Positions 1-9,100 of a stretch of 26,208 nucleotides of DNA are shown here, piece by piece; positions within the stretch are counted from its first letter, which is position 1, and every line of letters begins with the position of its first letter. Both the position numbers and the translations under genes were made by a program. Origin of the DNA: a virus; the IMG/VR virus record IMGVR_UViG_3300050821_009899, positions 1 to 26,208 of that record. One strand, written 5' to 3'. The notes under the pieces were generated by a model. It was not told the origin of the DNA. It did not search any database and was given only the letters and a program-made list of their open reading frames with translations.

Positions 1-336
1 CTTGCCCCCCTTTGCTCCGGCGGCCGACACATGCGCGCGCACGATCGTCGAGTCGAACATCTGGATCAGGTGCGCGGACGAACTCATCGAGGCAAGCGTG
101 TCAAAGAAGGCTTCGAAGACCCCAGCCTTGCTCAATCGGTCGAAGCGTTTCCACACTCTGTTCCAAGGACCAAAGCGTTCCGGCAGGGCGCGCCATCGAA
201 CGTTCTCGACCGTGAAGAAATGGAGCGCCTCGAGGAAGCGCCGGTCGTCGTTGGCCTTCCGTCCACGCCGGGGAAGGCAGGCGCGAAACACCGCAAGCGT
301 GTGCCTCCAATCCTCATCGTTCATCTTCGTCGACAT
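1..336 (-). CDS. IS5-family (IS427-like) transposase, N-terminal part, runs off window edge
   Basis: The minus-strand frame is open from ATG at 336 to base 1, giving 112 codons with no stop. Features typical of IS5-family transposases are visible. An N-terminal stretch contains DWRHTLAVFRACLPRRGR and is followed by FLEALHFFTVENVRWRALP. Next comes a FGPWNRVWKRFDRLSKAGVF segment, the insertion domain before the catalytic core. The stretch LIQMFDSTIVRAHV near residues 94-107 carries the first aspartate of the DDE triad. The remaining catalytic residues lie outside the window, so intactness cannot be judged. A short inverted pair TGATTC/GAATCA at 349-354 and 369-374 may lie near the element end. 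The gene is mobile DNA beside the prophage, not part of it. Confidence 0.85.
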   Translation of the reverse strand, partial: MSTKMNDEDWRHTLAVFRACLPRRGRKANDDRRFLEALHFFTVENVRWRALPERFGPWNRVWKRFDRLSKAGVFEAFFDTLASMSSSAHLIQMFDSTIVRAHVSAAGAKGGK

Positions 337-524
337 GGACCCGGCCCCTGATTCGGTCGGAGTCCTATGAATCATGCCCGCTTCAGCAGAGGAATCCCAA
401 AAATCTCATCCGTCGCAAATTCGTCCGCACGGCCTAGGGATGCTTACCCGGGCAATCCCCAAAATCGAGGTGCTGGCTTTGGGTGGCTATGCGCACGTGA
501 TGCACTCGGCTTTCAGCCTGCGGG

Positions 525-914
525 TCACAGTTCGTTGCCCTCGGCATCGAGTGCGCCAGTTTTGATGTCCGCGATCAGCTTTATGAGCTTCTCGCCGATT
601 GGGAGAGGCCTACACGCGAGTGGGCCGCGGGTCCAAAGAATGATGCCATTCTGAGCACCGTCATGAGTCGCGAGCAGCGCGCCGTCGCCGGGCGGCAAGC
701 CATCGGGAGTAGTCGGGCTTCCAACGTAGATGCCCTCGACGAAATGGAATTGCCCCGGGGTCAGCGTGGTGAAATGAGTTTTAGCGTCGAAGTCGGCCCA
801 GAGCTTGGCAAGCGGCTTGCAAGGCGAAGGCGTTTTGTCCGCCGCAAGTGTGGTGCCTCTGATCCCTGGATTAAGTCCTAGGACGAGGGCGGAAATGATC
901 CCAATCCGCAGCAT
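525..914 (-). CDS. Small secreted hypothetical protein
   Basis: The family is not recognised. The frame is open upstream to 986, but I chose ATG at 914 because it is preceded by GGAAG at 4 bases and begins a clear signal peptide. That start gives 129 residues. The N-terminus MLRIGIISALVLGLNPGI is hydrophobic and is followed by a TTLAADK stretch that suits signal peptidase I cleavage after AA. The mature part of about 100 residues is soluble and has two cysteines (SPCKPL and LACRPL) that could pair in the periplasm. It sits alone between two insertion-sequence remnants and is separated from the phage late genes. It could be a host gene or a late accessory gene of the prophage; the sequence does not decide. 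Confidence that it is a real gene is moderate. Confidence 0.55.
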   Translation of the reverse strand: MLRIGIISALVLGLNPGIRGTTLAADKTPSPCKPLAKLWADFDAKTHFTTLTPGQFHFVEGIYVGSPTTPDGLPPGDGALLATHDGAQNGIILWTRGPLACRPLPIGEKLIKLIADIKTGALDAEGNEL

Positions 915-1067
915 GAGACTTCCTTTGAATGTGCGAAGGAAAACGGAAGAAGAACCCGTTGTGCCTCGCCCCCTAGATGTAAGCATGATGCATCGCTTTG
1001 AATCGGAGGGGATTCACGATCGGGGATCGCGTGATTGCGACTGTCTGCCGGGATGGAGGGCGCGGAC

Positions 1068-1560
1068 ATGTCAAAATCTCTTGACGTTCGGACGCGGGTG
1101 TCGGCGGCGGCGGGCGGCGATCCGTTTTGGAGTGAGCGCCTCGATCGCGATCCGCTGCCGGATGATGGAACGGGGCAGGGCGACGCGACGCCGAAGGCAG
1201 TCGTCGCGTGACCGGAGCTCGATACGCGCGGACCGTCGTGCGGGCGACCATTCGCGCGCTGGTCGATGAGACCCCGGACATCACGCTCGAAGAGCTCAGG
1301 ACGGCGCTGGCCGCGCGACGCGTCTGGCAAGCTACGGCGCGCTGTGGCGCTTCTTTCACCGCCACAAGATCACGCGCAGAAAAGACCGCGCACGGGAACG
1401 AGCAGGATCGCCCGGACATCGTGAAGCGCCGCGAGCCTGGTTCAATGGCCAGTTGGAATCTCGACCCCGACCGTCTTGCGTTTACCACCGCAACGCCCAA
1501 CCTCGACCAACATCTGCCGCCGTTGCGGATGGGCTCCGAAATGGCTAGAGGCTCAGAGTC
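1068..1560 (+). pseudogene. Decayed IS630-family transposase
   Basis: This plus-strand stretch reads as an IS630-family transposase only if the frame changes several times. It starts MSKSLDVRTRVSAAAGG at 1068. A helix-turn-helix-like segment, RFGVSASIAIRCR, follows in another frame. The linker VDETPDITLEELRTALAARR is in the frame opened at 1208. A segment SYGALWRFFHRHKIT is shifted, TAHGNEQDRPDIVKRRE returns to the 1208 frame, and STNICRRCGWAPK is in a third frame. Several single-base indels have broken it. The catalytic region after the CGWAPK segment is absent, so the copy is also truncated. It is a relic of mobile DNA that once inserted next to the prophage and can no longer encode a working enzyme. 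Confidence 0.75.
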
Positions 1561-1728
1561 GGCGTTCCTTATCTGCACTCCAAAACAACGACTTTGTCGC
1601 CGGATTGCACCTTAACGGAATCGTCGCCCCGGTGGTTCTGGACGGATCCACAAACGGCTCCGCCTTTGAGGGCCCTACAGCGGACCCATCTCAGTCGGCG
1701 AATCGTGTTCGGTGTCCTCTTTGACGAT

Positions 1729-2223
1729 TCAGTCCTTCGGAGGAAGTGAGAAGAAGGAATCGTCCAACTCATAACCGGGCTCATCTGGCGCGCGCTGCTC
1801 CTTTGCGCCGGTTCGCTTCGTTCCAAGCCGGGCTTTAACCAGCATTACCCTTTCGCCACGGCTGAGCCTGCTTTGTGCCTCACGCAATATCCGCTTGAGC
1901 TTGTTGTTTAGCGTAGTCTCGTAGGCGCGTGGCGGAGCGTTTCTCTGACGTAACCACAAATCCACCAGCGGATCGTCGTCGTGTGCGACAAAGGCGATGA
2001 GTTCGGCATAAGCGGGCAGCGTTGCGGGCGGCGCCGAGATAGGAAGCCCCAGCATCGCGTTGACTTGATATGGCGTTACACAAGCGAGCGCGACGATGAG
2101 AGCGGGGACGGCGATCTTGGCGATAAGTGGCGCGGTAGAGGAACGAAAGAGCCATGAGCCGATGAGCGCGGTCATGAGCAGCATGGATCCGAACGAGGCA
2201 GCGAAAGCGCTGAAGAAGTTCAC
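1729..2223 (-). CDS. Two-helix membrane protein with charged C-terminal tail, partner of the ExbB-like gene
   Basis: The product has 164 residues. The start is GTG at 2223, preceded by AGGGGG at 7 bases, a strong ribosome binding site. Residues 1-25 and 33-55 are hydrophobic and predict two membrane helices. Residues 70-164 are soluble and contain AYAELIAFVAHDDDPLVDLW, a basic helical stretch with LKRILREAQSRLSRGERV, and an acidic end GYELDDSFFSLPPKD. The family is not recognised. It is the last gene of the minus-strand phage run and follows the ExbB-like gene after about 280 bp. Proton-channel proteins of the MotA/TolQ/ExbB family normally work with a small membrane partner, so a pair is a reasonable inference. 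However, the topology is not the single-helix ExbD/TolR type. A lysis-associated or host-membrane role is also possible. Confidence 0.6.
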   Translation of the reverse strand: MNFFSAFAASFGSMLLMTALIGSWLFRSSTAPLIAKIAVPALIVALACVTPYQVNAMLGLPISAPPATLPAYAELIAFVAHDDDPLVDLWLRQRNAPPRAYETTLNNKLKRILREAQSRLSRGERVMLVKARLGTKRTGAKEQRAPDEPGYELDDSFFSLPPKD

Positions 2224-2499
2224 GGCCTGACCCCCTAGGCATCGGCGATAGGTTCAAGCGACGGCTAGCGGAGCATATCTTGCCGTCCGCGCTTAGGCGG
2301 AAGTTCATGACGTTGACCGTTCACCCGAGATGATCGAGCGCGACGGCGTGCTGACCGTTAATATACACAAGAAGATATAGTGAATGTGATCTAGATCGAC
2401 GAGCCGGCGTGTCTCATTAGCCGAGCATTTCGGGCGAAGACGCTTATTGTCGTATCGATGGCGAGTCCAGGACAGAGGAAGTTTCCACTCGCCTACGAC
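2224..2499 (-). other. Intergenic region with AT-rich island, possible promoter
   Basis: No gene is supported in these 276 bases. The stretch around 2355-2395 is clearly AT-rich (for example tatacacaagaagatatag) in an otherwise GC-rich locus. In the minus direction it contains a TATATT hexamer that could be a -10 element for the gene starting at 2223. No convincing TTGACA-like -35 is visible at the right spacing. An overlapping minus-strand frame (1880-2308) is rejected as a shadow. Confidence 0.3.
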
Positions 2500-3029
2500 T
2501 CAAGTCGTTGCTGTGCCCGCTTCAAGATTGAAAGTCATGATGGCGATAAGAGCCGCTGCGGTCCCGCCACTCGCCGTGGTGAAGAGCGAGTCGCGAGCGC
2601 AGTGAAGCTGGTCGCGCCGCCGGCGAGCGACTTAGCCTGCAGAGAAAGGCCGATCGCGGTGCCGACAAAGCCCGCCATTACGCAAAGTCGCTCAGCCAAA
2701 TGACCATAATCAGATGATGGAGTAAAAATAATAAAGGAGTGTGGGTCGGAGCGTCCTCTGTTGTCCGACGTCGATTCGCCGATCCGCCATGCCTCCCATC
2801 CCAACCAAGCCGCCGAGCCGACGAACAGTGCGCCGATCACGCTGGTCATCATACTCATGTCATTCGTCCAAATAGTCTGCGGTACGCCATTAGCCCACGC
2901 AAAAAACGTTAGCCCCGCACAGGCTAGGCAGAGGACGAAGCGCGACAGAAAGGTTAGACGAGGAAGGTACACACGCTGCCTCCAGTTGTAGTGAAGACGC
3001 TTCCAATGAAACCAAGGATACACTGTCAA
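2500..3029 (-). pseudogene. MotA/TolQ/ExbB-like proton-channel protein with a one-base deletion near its end
   Basis: The first frame runs from about 3029 (TTG, with GTG at 3023 as an alternative) to 2535. It shows three hydrophobic segments: FVLCLACAGLTFFAWA, MMTSVIGALFVGSAAWLGW and VMAGFVGTAIGLSL. The FVGTAIGLSL motif matches the family's conserved GTV-G-I/L segment. The frame then turns into basic nonsense. The -1 frame continues instead with DSLFTTASGGTAAALIAIM and then TFNLEAG, the expected last family helix and its YN-like ending, and stops at 2500-2502. Restoring one G near 2592 (GCGCTCGCGACT to GCGCTCGGCGACT) would give FTALGDSLFTT in one frame. The break may be a real mutation or a sequencing error. 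These proteins form inner-membrane proton channels; the role in a prophage is unknown. Confidence 0.65.
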
Positions 3030-3069
3030 GTCGACGCCATCGAAAAGCAGCGACTAGCATGCGTAGACC

Positions 3070-3105
3070 GGTGAATCGTTCCTGCTAGGGCCGGAATGAC
3101 TCACC
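3070..3105 (-). terminator. Stem-loop over the stop codon of the giant fibre gene
   Basis: The arms 3070-3082 and 3093-3105 pair over 13 positions with one G-U wobble and one A-C mismatch around a 10-base loop. The stem includes the TGA stop at 3101-3103. No U-run follows in the minus direction, so it is not a textbook intrinsic terminator. It may instead protect the mRNA 3' end or reduce read-through into the ExbB-like gene. Confidence 0.4.
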
Positions 3106-6100
3106 CGCTCACCACCACGCCCTGGAACAAGCCGAAGGGCCGCAAAGGCAAGCCAGGCTCGAAATAGCCGCCCTGGCCGTTGGTGAAGAACTGATTGAGC
3201 GGATTTCCAGGCTCGCCAGAATTGTCGTACAGGAACATGCCCATCGTGTTCGAGTCGGTGTTGTATGTGCCGATGCCGCCAAAGCCCTCGACCGGCGCGA
3301 GCGGGATCGTCGCAATCGCGCCGCCGCAAGAACCTCCGGTGCACGTGACCGTCGTCAGGGGAACCGTGCAGGTCGACCCAACGCCCAAGCCCGCAGGTGA
3401 ATTTCCAGTTGTCTGGGATGACGGGTAGACGTCGACAATCGAGCCGCCTGTAACGATGACGTCGAACCTCGGTGCCGTGCCGCCGCTCTGGATCGTCGTG
3501 CAGATCGCCGCGATTCCGGAGTACGTTCCGTTGGTGTAGCCACTGCCCGCCGTGAACGGGAAGGACTGGCCGCCGACATAGCCAAGGAGCGAGGCAATCC
3601 GCCCGGTGACGATGGTCAAATCGCCATAGGAGATATAGGTTGCGCCGGAGCCCCACTGGCCGACGCCCGTCAGGGCGCCGCCTGAATAAGCTGGCGCCTT
3701 AACGCATCGGGCAACTTTCGCCGCTACGATGTTGCAGGTGAACGCCACACTCTGGTTGAAGGCGCCGTTGGCCATGTCGACGCCATCGTCAAACACCGAT
3801 CCAGGGCTGACGACGATTGAGCCATTGCCATACATGAGCTGGTTCGTGCCGATGCGGAAGGCGCGGACGATCTCACCGATCCCATTGCCCTGACACTTGC
3901 CGTTCGGGACGGCATAGTTCGGCGCATTGCCGTTGAGGTTGCCCGCGCCGCAGGTGTCGATCGCCGCCGAGGCCCCGAAGGTTCCGTTGACGTTGATCGC
4001 AATCGCTACGTCGATGCAATTCGAGCCGGTCCCCGACGTGCCCGAGCAGCCGCCCGCGACCGCGCCGCTGCCTGATCCGCCAATGGCCTGCCCAGAGGCG
4101 TTGTTGGCGGTGAAGGTGAAGATCTGCCCCACCTCGCCAGCGCCGATCGCTGTCGATTCCGTCGGCGGAACCGAAAGAGACGTGATGACGAGATTAGAGT
4201 TGCACCCGGAGCAGCTGAACGCTTGTCCGACGACAAAGGGCAGCGCATGCGCCGCGAGGCCGCCCGGGATGGTGACGGTGTTGCCGCTCCACGTCGCGGT
4301 TGCGAACGACGACTGATAGGTCGTCCCGATGTCGAAGCACGGCGCCGCCAGAGCCGCTGTATCACAGCCAACAGCATCAGCTTTCACGCGATCAACCTTG
4401 GGATCGGTCGCGTTGCCGCCGTTCGCCCCATAGATCATCGCCGCCCACCGCGAGGTCGCGCGGCGGCCGCCAGTGAACCCATTGGACGTATGCGGATTGC
4501 GGCCGGTCGTTCCCGAAAGGCCTTGGCTCTGCACGATGACGTCGTTCAGCGTGCCAGCATAGAACGCTGGTCCAGACCCGGAATAATAGACTGGATTCTG
4601 CATCGCCGCCGCAGTCGCCACATTGGGCGGCGACCCGGCGAGATTATAGGTCGATCCGCTCGCGCCCCACGCGCCGCTTGCGAGACTCGTTATGTAGACG
4701 CCAGACAGCGGTCGTATGCCGCAATTCGTCATGACAGGAGCGCAGCCGACGACTTCGCCCTCCCACATTGGTCCAACTGCGTTCGCTGTGAGAGTGAGAA
4801 CGCTGCTCGTGACCGTCCCCGAAAAGGTAGATTTGGTCGCGATGTCCTGCGTCCATTGGTCGTGAACGCCGTCCAGCGCCAAGACGGGATTGGTGAATTC
4901 CTGGGGTCCCTCGATGCGCCATTGCCCCGTGGTGATGAACGGCACGCTCGGGCTCGCGCCAGGAACCAGAGCGGGGAATTTCGTGCCATAGAGCCACGAT
5001 ATCATTTGCGAATAGCCAAGACCGCCGAACTGGTAGCCCTGATTCACAGCCGCACCGCTGTTCATCATGTAGGTCTTATCGGTTCCCTCACCGGAATAGA
5101 TATGGCCATTGACGCCGCCCGGCGCCTTGCAAAACAAAGCCGAATCCGCCCCGCTCTGGCAGGTTCCGTCGCCGAAGAAATCGATGTTCTGCGGCTTGTT
5201 GAGCGAGGCCGAGCTGATGGTTTCCGGCGAGACGATGTTCGTCCAGGAGGCGACGATCGCCGCATTCGACGGTGGCGCAGTGGTGAAATTGATCTGATAA
5301 TCGCCGGTCTGATAATTGACAAAGCCGGAAACGCCCGCGCCGATGCAATTGCCCCCGGTGTTGTTATAGGCGAAAACGCCGGTGTCTTGACAAACGACCG
5401 CACCATTGACGCTGACCGTGAACGTTCCAGGCTTGACGAGCGACCACCCGAACCCAGCCCAGGCATAGACCGATGCGCCATTGACCTGGATGTTGAGGTT
5501 CGGCCATGGGGCCCCCCCGACGGGATCGGCGCGCATGGCTCCGGTCGCGCCGCTGTCCGCAGCGGAGCTCAAGAGCCACGTCGACCCTCCGAAAGCCATG
5601 CCCGACGAGCAGCCCGTCAGGCACATGACGAGGGTTGGCGCATTCGGGGTGCTCAGCACCATGCCAGGCTCGAGCGCGCCGCCGATGCGCGTGGTCGCGG
5701 TCAGAGTCGAACCCGAAACGGAGCCCGTGAACCAGCCGCCAGTCAGGCTCGCTGCGCCGAAGACGAGCGGCCCCGCTGGAGATACGCCCGCCGACGGGCA
5801 GAACGTTGACGCCGAGCACCAGATCAAGGTCGACCCGTTACCCGCACCGATAGTCTGCGTCTGCACCGCATTGCCCAGCGTTACCAAGCCGATGCCGACG
5901 CCATCGCGCGTCGCTGAGAGGAACGACGCCGGAACCCCGAACGCATTCGTCAATTCCTGATCGAAGGCGCTGACGGCCTCCGAAAGGGGAGCGCCGCCGC
6001 TTTGGACACCGAAACGATCGCCGGCATCGGCGAAGGCTTCTCCTGGAACAAAATTGGCGGTGATCGGCGGCCCCTGCATATAATGCTCGAGGCTAGAGAA

Positions 6101-9100
6101 GGAACTAGTCCAGCCGGCAAAGCCCCAAAGACCCGAGAAATAAGACGTGTAGCTTCCGGACTGGGCGCCCTGCATCGAATCGGCCTGACCCTGGCCATAG
6201 AGTGCGTAGACGAAACCCACCTTGATCGAATTCGGCAGGGTCGCATAGGCCGTCCCGTTCGCGGCGCGGACGGAGACAAAATACGGTCCTCCGCCCGGAA
6301 TGCCGGCGATCGTTCCCGACCAAGCGCCCCCGGAAATCGACGCCGTGAGCGCGCCCCAATTGCAGGGCGTGCAGCCCGCGAGCGGCGGTCCGTTGGCGCT
6401 GTTCGAGACAAGCACCTGAATGCCCGATGGCGTGCCGCCGAGCGTGCCGGTACTGTAGGTTCCCGTGAACCGCAACGTCCCGGTATTGGCGCTGACGTTG
6501 GTGAGCGGGAAGGTTATGGCTGGCCCTAGATCACTGATCGTGAGCGCGGGACCGGGCGCGATCGCGCCGCCGTCCGTGATCGTCGTTCCGGTCAAGACGA
6601 CGGGCGAGCCCGACGAGCCGACTGCGTTCGTCGAATTTGGCGAGCCCGACAGTGTGTAGTGGCCGACCCCACCGATCGCGCCCGAGCCGTAGGCGACGAC
6701 CTTGACAGGATTGGTGATGGCCGCGTTCTGGATGTACTCTCCAGGGACCAGCGTCGTGAGAGACGCGGTCATGGTCGAGTCGGCGAGAAATCCCTGATAA
6801 TAATTTCCGGCAACCGTCCAGGTCGTACCGCTGCCACCGGTGATAAGCAAAGGCGAGCCGGTGAGGCTCGCGCCACCATCGGTCACGGCCATGCCTTGCT
6901 GAAGCTCGCCGGTTACGCCGCTGACGATGAGCGTGGTTGGGGGCGCAGGGAGCGCACCGTAGCCGTACATCGTTTCCGAACTGGCCGCTCCGGTTACGGT
7001 CGCGCTCAGCGTGTAGGTTCCGCTGAGGCCCGATGCGGTTCCGACCCCGATCACTGTCGCAGTCGAAGGCGTGCCGCCCGGAATGCTGACGCTTGACCCC
7101 AGCCCTATGACAGGATTTCCGCTCGTCGGCGCAGTTACGACAAGCTGGTTCGTGCCGCTGGCGATCGACGCAGAAAACGAGGAAGTCAGCGAACCGGTGA
7201 AGCTCGCAAAGCCGCTATGCGCCGTGCCATCGTCGAGCGAGGTCACATGCAGGGTCGAGACGCCGGCCGTTGTATCGATATAGCCTTTGAGAGTGTTCGA
7301 CTGGATCGGCAACGCGGGCTTGAAAGCGCCGACAGCGAAGGTGACAGGCGACCCGCTCGACCCGAGCGCCGCCGTGGTGTTGGGCGTGATCGCATAGGTC
7401 GTTCCCGCTGCCGCAGTGAGCGGAATCGTCACTGGGCTCGCCACCGGCAGGCCTACGCCGGTCAAATTTGCCGTCGGCTGAGACGGGGTGACGCCGAGCG
7501 AGCCGTAAGGCGTCGAGACGACATTGAGCGTCGCGTTCGTTCCGCTAGAATTGGTGATATAGCCGGTGATGGTCGCATCGCCGCTGTCGCCCCAGATTCC
7601 CGGATCGTTCAGGCGATAGAGAGAATTGACCTTGAGGCTCTTGGCCGCGGCGTAGGCTTGGATGTCTGTCTGCTTGGTGCAGATCGACGCAAGGTCGGAC
7701 GTGCTCGGAGCGCCGCCGGCTTGGCTTGGCAGCGCGCCGTAGAGCGTGGCGAAATTGCCAAGCGCGCCGCCCCAGCTGGTCCTAACTGCGCCGCTGACCG
7801 TCGTATTGCCGGCGCCCAGAACCGGGATGAAATCGCCAATCGACGAGCCGGTGCGCGGGGTAACGGTTATCCCAGAGGGCGTTGAGGCCGCAGCCGGATT
7901 GTAATAGAACAGGCTGTAGTCGGCTATGGTGACGGGCGATCCGGATGACCCGATCGCGCCCGTGGCCGTCGCCGTTCCAGTAGCGAGTCCCGTCGACGTG
8001 TTGACCGTGTAAGTTCCCGCCTGACCCGTGCCTGTTCCAAGCCCGGTAATGGTGTAAGTGTTAGAGTTCAAGACGAACGTCGTGCCGGGGATGATATATT
8101 GTGCAGGCGCTCCGGTGACGGTGATCGTCGTTCCGGAGACGGCACTGACCGTGAAAGCGTAGCCGGCCTGGTTGGCGCTCAGTGCGTAGGTGCCGGTGCC
8201 GCCGGTCCCCGATGAACTTGCGGTTCCGTAGGGCATGATGACGGCCCCGGTCGACGCGCCAAAGATCTGCGCCCCCGGCAGGAGGACGGACACCATCTGA
8301 CCGCCCGAAGCATAGGTGCTCGATCCCGGCAGAGAGGATCCCTGAGGCGTGCCTCCAGGGCCGCTCAATGGATTGGCGACGATCGAGGATGAGGTCGTGC
8401 CGCTAACGGCGACATAGGTGAGGTTGAAGCTCCCCGGCCCGGTTGAGGAGAGCCCCGAGACGGTAAACTCGGATCCCGGAACGAAGCCCGGATTGCTCGA
8501 AACGGTGAAGGTCGCAAAGCCGGTCATCGCGTTAAAGGTGGCGCCCGTGATCGTATAGGCGTTGAGCGCCGTCACGGTTAGGGCGGGCTGCGCGCCCGTG
8601 GTGACGTAGCCAGTCACGTTGCCTATTCCCTGATTGAGCAGCGTAACGAGCGCCGGAGAGCCAGGAACCGCATTGCCGTTGTTGTCGACCATCGAAATAA
8701 ATTGTGCGCCGGGGAACGACGAATCGTCGCCGTATTCCCCAAGGAAGCCGCAAATGTGCTGGCCTCCGCTAACAGTGATCCCAGTCGATCCCTGGCCGAA
8801 CGGATTGGTGGTCGAGACCGCAGGGAACGTGATCGCGGCCCCGGTTCCGCTAAGCGCGGTTCCCTCATGGGCCGACGTGTCGAGCGGAGATGTTGGGCAA
8901 GTCCCACCGCCTGTCGTCGTCTCGCCGACGAGCGTCGAGCCAGTCGTTCCTGGCAGTGCGGTATAGGTCGCGTTGTAGCCGGTGAATCCCGTCCCGTTAA
9001 ATCCCTGCAGCGGATAGGTTATGCCAGGCGTGACCTCATGCGCGGTCGCAAGATGAACCGTCACCGTCATTTCGCCCGAGACGGGTGAATTACTGACGCA

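Noticed and set aside
1569-1826. 85-codon minus frame ending VQSGDKVVVLECR
   Set aside because: The first half overlaps the end of the 164-residue membrane protein gene and there is no ribosome site; the tail looks protein-like but cannot be supported alone.
1880-2308. 142-codon minus frame overlapping the two-helix membrane protein
   Set aside because: Arg-rich and out of frame with a gene that has clear membrane helices and a strong ribosome site.
3054-3656. 200-codon minus frame rich in Arg and His
   Set aside because: It overlaps the end of the giant fibre gene out of frame and has shadow composition.
4223-5809. Plus-strand open frame of 528 codons
   Set aside because: It lies wholly opposite the giant fibre gene, is extremely arginine-rich, has no ribosome site and no recognisable motif; it is a GC-driven antisense shadow.
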